Shown here: positions 26,275-35,139 of the stretch, piece after piece | Layout of the letters: the number at the start of each line of letters is the position of its first letter | How positions within the stretch are numbered: position 1 is the stretch's first letter | NCBI RefSeq assembly: GCF_008087625.1 | Contig: NZ_CP042997.1 | Coordinates: forward strand, 1,798,001 to 1,862,000 | Direction: 5' to 3' | Source: Aquisphaera giovannonii | Lineage (GTDB): Bacteria; Planctomycetota; Planctomycetia; Isosphaerales; Isosphaeraceae | DNA length: 64,000 nt | Translations under genes and position numbers: made by a program | The notes under the pieces: generated by a model | Database searches by the model: none | What the model was told of the DNA's origin: nothing | What the model saw: only the letters and a program-made list of their open reading frames with translations

Positions 26275-26445
26275 TCATCCCGCCGGCGTGCCGGGTTTGC
26301 GACCGGCCCGGGGCCAGAACTTCGAGGCCGCCTTGCGCCCGAATGCGAGCGCGTTGCGGCCGAACATCAGGACGACCCCGATGGCCCCCGCGAGAACCGA
26401 GGCCACGGGTAGCATCGTCTCCGGGCCGGCGTAGGCTAGCAGCAT
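26275..26445 (-). CDS. Tiny YAGP-type membrane protein
   Basis: 56 residues: a short N-terminus with LAYAGPET, one hydrophobic helix (PVASVLAGAIGVVLMFG) and a basic tail ending KFWPRAGRKP. Similar tiny proteins with a YxGPG motif and one helix are remembered as neighbours of alkaline-phosphatase-fold membrane proteins in several phyla; that link is from memory. GAGGG is 6 nt before the ATG at 26445. A longer in-frame version from a TTG at 26469 would have no better site. Only 12 nt separate its stop from the TTG of the sulfatase-fold gene, so the two are surely co-expressed. Confidence 0.78.
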   Translation of the reverse strand: MLLAYAGPETMLPVASVLAGAIGVVLMFGRNALAFGRKAASKFWPRAGRKPGTPAG

Positions 26446-26573
26446 GGAAGGCCCTCGTTCGGATACCAACGACAGGTGCAGGATCGCGGCGGGTCATGAC
26501 TTCCGCCGCGACGCCGGGAGCGCCGGTGATTCTACACGATCCGGCTCCCTCATGTCGCTCCCTCCACCGACGT

Positions 26574-28571
26574 TCACGGGCGGAATCGGGAAGGGGACAG
26601 GGGCCCCTCGGTGAGCCGGTCCGCATCGCGATGCATCTCTTCCAGCCTGGGCCGCAGCGACGGATCCGCCGCGAGGTCGTCCCGCTGGCGAGGATCCTTC
26701 GCGAGGTCGTGCAGCGCCTCGGTCCCCTCCTTCTCCCGGCGGATGTAGGACCAGCCGGCCTCCGTCAGGCCGACGATCGGCCACCTCGGCGCGTGGACCC
26801 ACTCGCTCGGATCTGCCCCGAACGCGTCCAGCGGGACGACCTCCGACAGCGCCCGGCTGACCGCCGGCGTCGGGTCGCCGCGCCGAGTCCCCTCCGGCCC
26901 CCAGAGTCTCGCGAGCGACTCCCCGGGGAGCGTATCGCCTCCCGGGGCCCGCCCCAGGACGTCCAGGATGGTCGCCGGCAGGTCGCGAAGGCTGACCGCC
27001 GCGGGGACCGTCAGCGGCTCCGAGAGGCCGCCCGGGGGCACGATGATGAGTGGGACGTGGACCTGGGCCTGGTAGAGGCTCGTCCCGTGCCAGAAGACCC
27101 CCGGCTGCTCGCCGAAGCTCTCGCCGTGGTCGGCCGTGACGATCAGCCACGTGCGGTCGAGGACCGATCGCCGGGCGAGGTCGTCGAGCAGCCGGCCGAG
27201 CCGCTCATCCAGGTCGGCGACGCAGTCGTCGTAGAAGTCGCGGCCGAGCTCGACCTGCTCCGCCGTGGGCGCCCTCTTCACCAGCGAGATCCAGTCCCTC
27301 AGAAGGTTCGCGTCCCTCTCCGCCCGGGCGCGAGACCGGAATCGATGGATGCCCGGCTCGGGGATCTCGTAGGGATAGTGGGCGTCGTAGAGGTTCAGGA
27401 AGGCGAAGAAGGGCCGGTCCGGCTGGGGTCGGGACTCGAGCCAGGCGACGAGCTCGCGGTGGATGTCCGCGGCCTGCCTGCGGTTGACGATCAGGAGCCG
27501 CGCAAGGGCGTCGACGGCGGGGGAGAGCGCACTCACCCCCAGCCAGTCCTCCAGGAGCCGGCTCGCCGCCTGCAGGCCCTGCATGGGACGACCGACCAGC
27601 TCCGACCGGCCGAGCGCGGTGAGCCTCGGGAACGAGTCGTCGTGGTACACCGCGAAGCCTCGGGCCAGCCCCGAGTCCCTGGAACAGTACCAGCGATTGC
27701 CGACGAATCCCGCGGTGGCGAATCCGCGGCGGCCGAGGGCCTCCGCGAGGGTCGGATGCGTCCCGTCCAGCGGCGTGTTCCACCCGGCCGACAGCTCATG
27801 CGGCCATCTCCCCGTGAACAGGCTCGCATGCGAAGGCAGCGTCCACGAGGCCGTGGCCACGGCGCGATCGAACCGGATCCCGCGGGCCGCCAGCTCCTCG
27901 AGCGTCGGGCTCGTGCGTCGCGGATAGCCGTAGACGCTGAGGTGCTCCGCCGCCACGGTATCCAGGACGATCAACAGGACGTTGGGCGTCCCCGGCGGCG
28001 GGGAGGGGCTCGCGGACGCCTGCAACCCGCCGCGGGCGTCCCGTTGCCAGATGGTCGTGCCGACCGCGACGGGGATCAGGATCAGGACCGGAAAGGTCAT
28101 CCCGACGACGCGGCGGAAACGGGCCTCCCGACGTTCCGCCATCGGCACGAGCCTCGCGGCGCAGCCGGCCGCCAGGAGGACGCCGGCGACCCCGTAGATG
28201 CGCGGCGACGCCGCCCAGAAGGCCGGCAGCAGGGTCGCCGTGCCCAGGATGCGGGCCGCCCACCACCGGATACGCCCCCCGAGGAGGAGCACGGCCGCCG
28301 CCAGCATCAGCCCCAGGCCCAGGAAGACGACCAGGTTCGCGACCGGGAGGAGCCAGCCGTAATGGCGCGTCGTCCAGAGGAACTGGTTGACGTCGAAGAA
28401 CCGCTTCCGCACGGCGAAGGCCAGCGCCTCGAGAGAGCCGGCCAGCAGCCCGCACCAGGCGGCGAGCGCGACGAGTCCGAGCGGGCCCGGCGCAACGGGG
28501 GCGTCGGGCCTCGTGGGCGGGGTCTTCGCCACGGCGTCCGGTTCGGCGACGGGGGTGCAACTCTCGATCAT
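26574..28571 (-). CDS. Membrane-anchored sulfatase-fold protein 2
   Basis: 665 residues, a paralogue of the sulfatase-fold protein at 24343. N-terminal helices lie between about residues 30 and 175. The catalytic region reads ASWTLPSHASLFTG, again with Thr at the nucleophile site and His in place of the usual Arg. The first metal segment is VLLIVLDTVAAEHLSVYGY, in which the Arg seen in protein 1 is Ala; the second is VTADHGESFGEQPGVFWHG. The C-terminal part ends in a short Asp/Glu/Arg tail. The reading frame stays open far upstream, but the ATG at 28571 is where the anchor starts and it faces the divergent TPR gene across 150 bp. Confidence 0.84.
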   Translation of the reverse strand: MIESCTPVAEPDAVAKTPPTRPDAPVAPGPLGLVALAAWCGLLAGSLEALAFAVRKRFFDVNQFLWTTRHYGWLLPVANLVVFLGLGLMLAAAVLLLGGRIRWWAARILGTATLLPAFWAASPRIYGVAGVLLAAGCAARLVPMAERREARFRRVVGMTFPVLILIPVAVGTTIWQRDARGGLQASASPSPPPGTPNVLLIVLDTVAAEHLSVYGYPRRTSPTLEELAARGIRFDRAVATASWTLPSHASLFTGRWPHELSAGWNTPLDGTHPTLAEALGRRGFATAGFVGNRWYCSRDSGLARGFAVYHDDSFPRLTALGRSELVGRPMQGLQAASRLLEDWLGVSALSPAVDALARLLIVNRRQAADIHRELVAWLESRPQPDRPFFAFLNLYDAHYPYEIPEPGIHRFRSRARAERDANLLRDWISLVKRAPTAEQVELGRDFYDDCVADLDERLGRLLDDLARRSVLDRTWLIVTADHGESFGEQPGVFWHGTSLYQAQVHVPLIIVPPGGLSEPLTVPAAVSLRDLPATILDVLGRAPGGDTLPGESLARLWGPEGTRRGDPTPAVSRALSEVVPLDAFGADPSEWVHAPRWPIVGLTEAGWSYIRREKEGTEALHDLAKDPRQRDDLAADPSLRPRLEEMHRDADRLTEGPLSPSRFRP

Positions 28572-28721
28572 CGGTCCCAGGATAGCAACCGCCCGGACGC
28601 TCCGGACATCCCGATCGCCCGCGACGCGATTTGAAGGATCGGGTCCCGGGATGTAGGCTCGGTGGGACGCTCGCCGACGCCGGATCGGTCGGCGGGCGTG
28701 GTCCCAGTCCGGAGGGGCGGA

Positions 28722-30017
28722 ATGGAAGGACGGCGAGTCCGTCGCTGGCAACTCATCCCGGTCGCGATCGCGCTCGCGATCGGCCTGTGCGGCTGGCGGG
28801 CCGTCGACGTCCGGCGATATCGGTCCGGCCTGGCGGAGGCGCAGGCAGACCTGGACGGGGGGAGATTCGCGCTGGCCGCGAACAAGCTCACGGCGCTCGT
28901 CACCTGGAAGCCAGGGTCGGACGAGGCGTGGTATCTGCTCGGGACCTGCGAGGCGGCCCGCGGCCGGGATGAGGCGGCGGAGGCGGCCTGGTCGCACATC
29001 GCGCCCGGCTCGCCGTTCGCACCTCGGGCGATCCAGGGCCGCTTGCAGATCGAGGCGGGCGCCGGCCGGCTGGCCCGCGCCGAGGACCTGGTCCTCCGGG
29101 CGCTCGCCGATCCGCGGATCGACGGGGCGAGCCTCCCCATCCTGTTGAGCCCGATCTACTGCCAGGAGGGCCGGCTGGAAGAAACGCTCGGGCTCCTCGA
29201 AGCACGCTGGAAGGCCCTCGACGCCAAGGGGGAGGGTGCCTCGGAAGCCGCGGTCAACCTGGTCCGCGCCCACGCGGGCCTGCGACTGAACCCGGTCCCG
29301 CGCCAGGCCATACGCGACGCGATGGACCAGGCGGCCGCCCTCGCCCCCGGGGACGATCGCATCTGGCTCGGCAGGGCCAACCTGGCGATCGACGAACGGG
29401 CCCTCGACGAGGCCCGGCGTCGGCTGGAGGACTGCCTGCGACGCCGGCCCGACGACGTCCCCGTCTGGCGTTCCTGGCTGCGATGGGCCATGGCTTCTGG
29501 CCGGTCGGACGAGGTGGACAGGGCCCTGGGGCGACTGCCGGCCGCGGGAGTCCCGCCCGCCGAGCTGCGCCGGATCGTGGCATGGCGCGTCGGACGGCTT
29601 GCCGACCCCACGCGGGAGCGGAGGGCGATCGATCGCCTGCTCGAGGTCGATCCCGCCGACACGGCCGCGATGGAACGATTGGCGGCATTGACCGCGACGA
29701 TGGGTGACGCCGCCGTCGCGGCGGAGATCCGGGATCGAAGGGCCGAGGTTGAGCGCCGTCAACGACGCTATCGGTCCCTGGAAGCCAGGGGGCAGCCGCT
29801 GCGAGACGCCGCCGAGATGGCGCGGCTGGCGGTCGAACTCGGCGAGTGGTTCGAGGCCCGCGGCTTCCTCACGCTCGCCGAGGCCGTCGGAGACGGGCGG
29901 AACGAGACTTTGGCCGTCGCGGCATCCCTCCGCTCCGCCCCGCGGCCGATGAGGGCCGCCGGCTCGCTGGCCGCGGCCGTCGCGGCCGAGGAGGCGGCGG
30001 GCCACGGCGTCCGCTAG
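28722..30017 (+). CDS. Membrane-anchored TPR protein
   Basis: 431 residues: a basic N-terminus, one membrane helix (LIPVAIALAIGLCGWRAV, about residues 12-30), then helical TPR-like repeats through the rest (for example AEAQADLDGGRFALAANKL and AWYLLGTCEAARGRDEAAEA). No enzyme motif. It probably sits outside the inner membrane as a scaffold. GGAGGGG lies 4 nt before the ATG at 28722. It is divergent from sulfatase-fold protein 2 and converges with a second TPR gene, 13 bp apart. Confidence 0.82.
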   Translation: MEGRRVRRWQLIPVAIALAIGLCGWRAVDVRRYRSGLAEAQADLDGGRFALAANKLTALVTWKPGSDEAWYLLGTCEAARGRDEAAEAAWSHIAPGSPFAPRAIQGRLQIEAGAGRLARAEDLVLRALADPRIDGASLPILLSPIYCQEGRLEETLGLLEARWKALDAKGEGASEAAVNLVRAHAGLRLNPVPRQAIRDAMDQAAALAPGDDRIWLGRANLAIDERALDEARRRLEDCLRRRPDDVPVWRSWLRWAMASGRSDEVDRALGRLPAAGVPPAELRRIVAWRVGRLADPTRERRAIDRLLEVDPADTAAMERLAALTATMGDAAVAAEIRDRRAEVERRQRRYRSLEARGQPLRDAAEMARLAVELGEWFEARGFLTLAEAVGDGRNETLAVAASLRSAPRPMRAAGSLAAAVAAEEAAGHGVR

Positions 30018-30018
30018 C

Positions 30019-30032
30019 GAGCCGGCCGGCTC
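30019..30032. terminator. Palindrome between convergent TPR genes
   Basis: GAGCCGGCCGGCTC is a perfect 14-bp palindrome covering the 13-bp space between the two stop codons and the first bases of the minus-strand gene's stop. It is short for a terminator, but it is the only structure available for either gene. Confidence 0.35.
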
Positions 30033-31284
30033 AGGGCTCGCCGGCGAGGCGCTCGACGGCCCGGCGTGCCTCGGCATTCGCGGGTTCCTTGCCGAGGACG
30101 AGCCGGTACCAGGCCCGGGCCTGGCCCGCCAGGCCGAGCGACTCGCAGAGCGTCCCGAGCCTGACGTAGAGCCGCGGATCGGTGACGTCTCCGTGAATCG
30201 CCTCGTGGATCGTCCGCCTCAGCTCGTCCCGCAGGGCCGCGGCCTTGAGATACGCCTCCCCCTCGGGATCTCCGAGGCGATGGAGCAGCAGTCCCAGGCA
30301 TCGGGTCGCCTCGCGGTTGGACGGTTCCGCCTCGAGGACCCGCCGGAAGGCGTCCGCCGAGGCGCGAGGGTCGGCCCGCCCTAGGGAGAGTTTCGCCCTC
30401 GCGAGTTCCAGGCGTGGGCTGCCCGACGGGGGACCGCCCGCCAGCCTCTCCGCCTCCTCGACTTCCCCCCGATCCATCGCGGACTCCACGCGGATCGCTC
30501 GGGCGTCCGGATCGTCGGCCGGCAAGGGGGCGAGCGTGTCCTTCAGCTCGTCATGGGCGTGGGTCCAGAGGTACGTCGTCGCCAGCGCAAGCCGACTCCA
30601 TCGATCCTCAGGGTCGGCGGCGACGCACTCGCGGAGGATGCCGACGGCCTCGTTCGGATCGAGCAGGCCGCATTCATTCTGGCTCCAGGCGTAAGACAGG
30701 ATGTGGTCGAGCTCCGCGAACCCGACCAGGTCGCGGAACAGCGCGTCGCAGTCCTTCCTCCGCTGCTGCATCGTGTAAATCGAGATGAGTTCCCGATACG
30801 GCTGGACCTGCCTCGGCTCCAGCTCCAGCGATCTCAGGAAGGCCCGCTCCGCGAGGCGTGCCCGATGCAGTCCCATCTCGATCTGGCCTTCGAACAGCCT
30901 GGCCTTCGCGCCGACCGCGGACGAGTCGGGTATCCGGCCGAGTTCCGCGATCGCCTCCTCCGGCCTGCCCCGCTCGCGGGCGATCCGGGCGCGGAGCATC
31001 CGATCCAGGGCGTCGGGCTTCACCAGCCCGCCTCGGCGATCGAGGGTCGCGATGGCCCCGTCATAATCCCTCGCATGGAATTGATCGAGGGCGGCCCGCA
31101 GGAGGTCCAGGTGCGCCGCGCCTCCCGACGCGGCCGGTCGCGAGCGTCGGCCCGGGAGGAGGCCAGCCGCGATCGCCGCCGCGACGCAGAGTAGGCCGAA
31201 GAGGGCGAGCACCCGGCGGCCTCGGCCCCTCGCCCGCCTCGGCCCGTGCGGCGGCGTCCGGGATGTCGTCGATTCGCGGGTCAT
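30031..31284 (-). CDS. Membrane-anchored TPR protein
   Basis: 417 residues. After a basic stretch, one helix (VLALFGLLCVAAAIAAGLL, about residues 24-42) is followed by TPR-like helices: LRAALDQFHARDYDGAIATL, AFLRSLELEPRQVQPYRELI, AFRRVLEAEPSNREATRCLG and, at the end, YRLVLGKEPANAEARRAVE. The likely role is a scaffold at the envelope. Start at 31284 has GAGGAG 8 nt upstream; the 24 residues before it in the open frame have no such site. It is related in plan, not clearly in sequence, to the TPR gene it faces. Confidence 0.85.
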   Translation of the reverse strand: MTRESTTSRTPPHGPRRARGRGRRVLALFGLLCVAAAIAAGLLPGRRSRPAASGGAAHLDLLRAALDQFHARDYDGAIATLDRRGGLVKPDALDRMLRARIARERGRPEEAIAELGRIPDSSAVGAKARLFEGQIEMGLHRARLAERAFLRSLELEPRQVQPYRELISIYTMQQRRKDCDALFRDLVGFAELDHILSYAWSQNECGLLDPNEAVGILRECVAADPEDRWSRLALATTYLWTHAHDELKDTLAPLPADDPDARAIRVESAMDRGEVEEAERLAGGPPSGSPRLELARAKLSLGRADPRASADAFRRVLEAEPSNREATRCLGLLLHRLGDPEGEAYLKAAALRDELRRTIHEAIHGDVTDPRLYVRLGTLCESLGLAGQARAWYRLVLGKEPANAEARRAVERLAGEP

Positions 31285-31380
31285 CCGGTCGGCTCCTCGA
31301 TCGACGACCCTCGCCGTCGAGGCCTCCAGGATAGCCGGGATCGGGCCGCGGGACACGGCCGACTCTTCCCGGCGAGTCCT

Positions 31381-32118
31381 TCACCCGGCGGACGTCGCGG
31401 GGGCCGGCTGTGGCGCGTGCCCGCGCTTCGGCGACGCGTGGCGGGCCTGCATCCGCTGGAGGCCCTCGATGACCATCTCCGCGCACTCCTCGACGGAGAA
31501 GCGGGACGCATTGAGGATCAGGTCGTACCCCAGGGCATCGGCCAGGTCCTTGCGGAAGTGCGACCTGAGGAAGCGGGCCCGCTCCTGGTCCGTCGCATCG
31601 ACGTAGCGGGCCGCCCCGGCGTCGTCGAGCCCGCGCTCCCGGCGGATCAGCGCGATCCGGTCCGCGCGCGAGGCCACGACGCGCACGCGCAGCGTCGACT
31701 CCGGGGGCAGAACCACCGTGGCGCCGCGACCGACGATGATGCACTCCCCGCGGGCCCCCAGGGTCAGGAGCATGCGGACCAGGACGCGGAAGTAGTTGGC
31801 CTCGGTGACGTTCGCCCCGGCCGCGAAGGCCTCGAGGCATTCCACGAGCCAGTTCTGCGGGCGCTCGTCCACGGCCTCCAGCGAATCGACGTGGACGTTG
31901 AGCTCGCGGGCGAGCTCGGCGAGCAGCTCGTGGTCATACACCGGCCAGTTCAGCCGCCGGCCGACCTCGCGGGCGATCAGGAGGCCGCCGGAGCCGGCCT
32001 CCCGGCTGAGCGCCACCGAGAAGGACGGGGGCGGCATCTCGGGCTGGACGGCGCGGGGATGCTCGCCGGATCGCATCAGCGCCGAGGCGATCCGGAAGGC
32101 CTGCTCTCTCGTGTACAT
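31381..32118 (-). CDS. Cytidylate kinase-like family protein
   Basis: 245 residues. The core resembles the stand-alone cytidylate-kinase-like family (PF13189): SREAGSGGLLIAREVGRRLN near residue 38 replaces a classical P-loop, YDHELLAELARELNV follows, and IIVGRGATVVLP with LRVRVVASRADRIALIRRE gives the lid/CoA-like part. The activity of this family is not known; nucleotide or small-molecule phosphorylation is inferred from fold. The C-terminal tail is Pro/Ala rich. GGGGAGG precedes the ATG at 32118. The N-terminal ext in the same frame to 32274 has non-family composition. Confidence 0.85.
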   Translation of the reverse strand: MYTREQAFRIASALMRSGEHPRAVQPEMPPPSFSVALSREAGSGGLLIAREVGRRLNWPVYDHELLAELARELNVHVDSLEAVDERPQNWLVECLEAFAAGANVTEANYFRVLVRMLLTLGARGECIIVGRGATVVLPPESTLRVRVVASRADRIALIRRERGLDDAGAARYVDATDQERARFLRSHFRKDLADALGYDLILNASRFSVEECAEMVIEGLQRMQARHASPKRGHAPQPAPATSAG

Positions 32119-32534
32119 GGCATCCTCCCCATTCGAGCCGGCGGGGAGGGCCGAGGGGAGCGGGGTCCCCGATCCGGCGATCGGACGGTCGGGAGGGGCA
32201 CGAGAAGGGTCCGCCGTGCACCGACCGCACGGCCCGGGCTCCCTCGCACGGCTCGGCATGCCCGTCCCGAGCATCCGACAACTCCATTGTCCGCCTTGCG
32301 GCAGGCGGAATCAAAGGGGCTCTCGCGAATCCGGCGACCGACCGGGTCCGCCTCTCGGGGTCGCCACGGCGAGCTGGGCGGGATATAGCGGCGATCGCTG
32401 GCCCCATGCCCCGGAATCCCGCCGGCCGGCGACGAACTTGCTAGGACTGCGGTGGCGAGGGGCCGGGCTTCCTGTTAGAAGTCTTTCTCCCCCTTGATTC
32501 ACATTCCGATCTCAGCGGCGGCGTGCCCTCGACG
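32119..32534. other. 416-bp gap between the kinase-like gene and hpnR
   Basis: Holds the start regions of two divergent genes. No ORF with a ribosome-binding site is seen. A clear hairpin lies at 32290-32309. The 60 bp before hpnR are AT-richer (TTGATTCACATT near 32495-32510) and are the likeliest place for its promoter. No cobalamin riboswitch was recognised despite the B12-binding domain of the product. Confidence 0.5.
32290..32309. repeat. Perfect 7-bp inverted repeat in the divergent gap
   Basis: TCCGCCT (32290-32296) and AGGCGGA (32303-32309) flank a TGCGGC loop. It is too far from either gene's stop to be a terminator and could be a protein-binding site or a genome-wide palindrome. Confidence 0.4.
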
Positions 32535-34088
32535 ATGAAAATCCTGGCGGTCCATCCAAGTTCGTTGATGTACACCAAGATCTTCCTCAGGCTCGAGCCC
32601 CTCGGGATCGAGCTGATCGCCGCCGAGCTCCGGCGGGCCGGCCACGACGTCCGGCTGATCGACCTCCAGGTCGAGGATCACGGGGCCTACTTCCGGCTGA
32701 TCCGGGAATGGCGCCCGCACGCCGTCTCCTTCTCGTGCAATTACCTGGCGAACGTGCCCGAGGTGATCGACCTGGCCCGCGAGACGCGTGCCCTCCTGCC
32801 CGACGCCACCATCTTCGTCGGCGGCCACAGCGCGTCATTCATCGCCGCGGACCTGATCGAGCACGCGGGCGGGGCGATCGACTGCGTCCTGAAGGGGGAG
32901 GCCGAGGCCAGCGTGGCCGCGCTGGTGGAGGCGGCGGCCGACCGCGATCCGCGCGGCCTGCTGGAGGTCCCCGGGGCGGTCACGGCCGCCGGGTCCGGGC
33001 CGCGCCCCGGATTCTCCGGGGACCTGGATTCGCTCCGCCCCGCCCGGGACCTGCTCCGGCACCGTCGGAAGTACTTCATCGGCGTGCTCGACCCGTGCGC
33101 CTCGATCGAGTTCAGCCGCGGCTGCCCCTGGGATTGCTCCTTCTGCAGCGCCTGGACCTTCTACGGGCGTAGCTATCGCGTGAAGTCGGCGGAGGCCGCG
33201 GCCGATGAGCTGGCGAGCATCCGAGAGCCCGGCCTCTTCATCGTCGACGACGTGGCCTTCATCCAGGCCGAGCACGGCATGGCCATCGGCGAGGAGGTCG
33301 CCCGCCGGGGCATCCGCAAGAGCTACTACCTGGAGACGCGGGGCGACGTCCTGCTCCGCAACAAGGACGTCTTCCGGTTCTGGAAGACCCTGGGGCTCCA
33401 GTACATGTTCCTCGGCGTCGAGGCCATCGACGAGGAGGGATTGAAGCGCTTCCGCAAGCGCATGACCCTCTCGAAGAACTTCGAGGCCCTGGAGTTCGCC
33501 CGTTCGCTCGGCATCATGGTGGCGATCAACATCATCGCCGACCCGGCCTGGGACCGACGCCAGTTCGAGGTGATCCGGCAGTGGTGCCTGGAGATCCCGG
33601 AGATCGTCAACATCAGCGTGAACACGCCCTATCCGGGGACCGAGAGCTGGCTCACCGAATCGCGGCGGATCACCTCGCGGGACTATCGCCTCTACGACAT
33701 CCAGCACGCCGTCCTCCCGACGCAGCTGCCCCTGGATGAATTCTACGGGGAGCTGGTCCGGACGCAGCAGGTGCTGAACCGGAAGCACCTCGGCTGGTCG
33801 GCGGCGAAGGCGCTCGCCGGCATCCTCGCGCGCAACCTCGCGAGGGGGCAGACGAACACGCTGAAGATGCTCTGGAAGTTCAACAGCGTCTACGACCCGG
33901 CCCTCCAGATCGCCGACCACTCCGCGCCGGTCCGGTACGAGATGACACTCCCTCCGCCTCACCGCGAGGTCATCGACCCGCACAGCCTGTACGTGCACCC
34001 GCCGCGGGGTCGGAACGGGAGGTCGATCGACGACGCGACGGAGCGGTTCGTCGACCGGACGCGGGCCGGGGGCAACCCCGTGGCGTGA
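32535..34088 (+). CDS. hpnR: Hopanoid C-3 methylase (B12-binding radical SAM)
   Basis: 517 residues. The N-terminal cobalamin-binding domain starts MKILAVHPSSLMYTKIFLRL and continues with SFSCNYLANVPEVIDLARET and FVGGHSASF, which match HpnR closely from memory. The radical-SAM cluster motif is GCPWDCSFCSAW (CxxxCxxC). HpnR adds a methyl group at C-3 of hopanoids, membrane lipids that stiffen membranes in low oxygen or stationary phase. No hopanoid synthesis genes (shc, hpnH) are in the window, so it is an orphan here. The ATG at 32535 has no strong Shine-Dalgarno; a GTG 12 nt before is an alternative. Confidence 0.85.
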   Translation: MKILAVHPSSLMYTKIFLRLEPLGIELIAAELRRAGHDVRLIDLQVEDHGAYFRLIREWRPHAVSFSCNYLANVPEVIDLARETRALLPDATIFVGGHSASFIAADLIEHAGGAIDCVLKGEAEASVAALVEAAADRDPRGLLEVPGAVTAAGSGPRPGFSGDLDSLRPARDLLRHRRKYFIGVLDPCASIEFSRGCPWDCSFCSAWTFYGRSYRVKSAEAAADELASIREPGLFIVDDVAFIQAEHGMAIGEEVARRGIRKSYYLETRGDVLLRNKDVFRFWKTLGLQYMFLGVEAIDEEGLKRFRKRMTLSKNFEALEFARSLGIMVAINIIADPAWDRRQFEVIRQWCLEIPEIVNISVNTPYPGTESWLTESRRITSRDYRLYDIQHAVLPTQLPLDEFYGELVRTQQVLNRKHLGWSAAKALAGILARNLARGQTNTLKMLWKFNSVYDPALQIADHSAPVRYEMTLPPPHREVIDPHSLYVHPPRGRNGRSIDDATERFVDRTRAGGNPVA

Positions 34089-34106
34089 TCGTTGCCGTGC
34101 CGGACC

Positions 34107-34895
34107 TCACGACGAGGCGCCGAGGCAGAGGGATCGGCCCACGCCGGCGAAACCGAGGAGCCCGGCGGCCCCCAGGATCGCGAGCACCGCCGAGGCCGGC
34201 TCGGGGATGGCCGACGAAGTCGCCATCATCCCGGTGATCTTCGCCGAGCCGACATAGATCGGGGCGCCGAGGGCATCCGTGCTGTCGTCTGCCCGGGTCA
34301 CCGTGAACGACACATGGATCGGCCGGGTGGGATCGAAGACCAGGCCGAAGATCGCGGCCTGATTGGGCTGGCAGGTCGAGCAGAGCACGGCGGAGGCGTC
34401 GCCGGCGATCGTCGTGGAATCGGAGCGGAGCGCCCACTGGTCCTCCGTCAGTGCGAGCCCCCATCCCGGGATCGCGTTGACCAGGAGGAGATCAAAAACG
34501 AACCTTCCCGGGAGATTGGAAGTGGTCGTGGTGCCATCGAAGGGGAGGGGCGGGGTGGGAATCCATACATCGGCGCGGGCGAAATCGCCCTGATTCGTGT
34601 CGACCTTGCCGACCATCACGCCATTCGAGTAGAAGGCGAACGATCCCACGTTGGTTGCCTGATCAGGCTTACCCGTACCGCCGTCGCGGTTGTGGGAGTC
34701 ATAGAGGAGCTTCGGCAAGGACCCCGAGGAGGACGTACTTTGGTTATCTCCATACGCTAGAGACAAGCCCGTGATGTCGATTTCGATGGGCACCACCCCC
34801 GCGGCGGCCTCCGCGGCGAGTGCGATCCCGGCGACGACGGCGAGAACGCCCACGCGACATATATGACGTACCAAGAGGGCAGCTCCGGGCCCCAT
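34107..34895 (-). CDS. PEP-CTERM sorting domain protein
   Basis: 262 residues, exported. An N-terminal signal segment (VGVLAVVAGIALAAEAAAG) is followed by a beta-rich mature part of unknown fold. The C-terminus has the PEP-CTERM signal: IPEPASAVLAILGAAGLLGF then an Arg-containing tail, which is recognised by an exosortase and exchanged for another anchor. No exosortase or EpsH gene is in the window. The ATG at 34895 has no Shine-Dalgarno; a TTG at 34874 has GGAG 8 nt before it and may be the true start. Ends 18 nt after hpnR's stop on the opposite strand. Confidence 0.85.
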   Translation of the reverse strand: MGPGAALLVRHICRVGVLAVVAGIALAAEAAAGVVPIEIDITGLSLAYGDNQSTSSSGSLPKLLYDSHNRDGGTGKPDQATNVGSFAFYSNGVMVGKVDTNQGDFARADVWIPTPPLPFDGTTTTSNLPGRFVFDLLLVNAIPGWGLALTEDQWALRSDSTTIAGDASAVLCSTCQPNQAAIFGLVFDPTRPIHVSFTVTRADDSTDALGAPIYVGSAKITGMMATSSAIPEPASAVLAILGAAGLLGFAGVGRSLCLGASS

Positions 34896-34932
34896 TCAAT
34901 TGGGGCGTTCCAGTGATCAAACCATGTGCTGC

Positions 34933-34962
34933 ATGTAACCATTTCTCTGCCGATGCCGTCAA
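34933..34962 (-). promoter_or_regulatory. Candidate sigma70-type promoter for the PEP-CTERM gene
   Basis: On the minus strand TTGACG (34957-34962) and TTACAT (34933-34938) are 18 nt apart, in an AT-richer patch 38 nt before the annotated start. This is the best sigma70-like pair seen in the window. Confidence 0.4.
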
Positions 34963-35139
34963 GGAGATAGATCGCCGAAAATGTCTTATAAGTGCGTTTC
35001 TTTCCTCAGGGAGTGGCAAATACACAACATGCCGGCCGGCTCGTTTTCCTCCGGTTCGGCGCATGGGCGAGGCGGGGGTCGGTGAGCGGCGGGACGACCG
35101 ATGCCCCGGAAACATACGTTTCGAGCGGGATCCGGCGAG

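Noticed and set aside
32119-32534. Cobalamin riboswitch before hpnR
   Set aside because: No B12-box or the expected large paired structure is visible.
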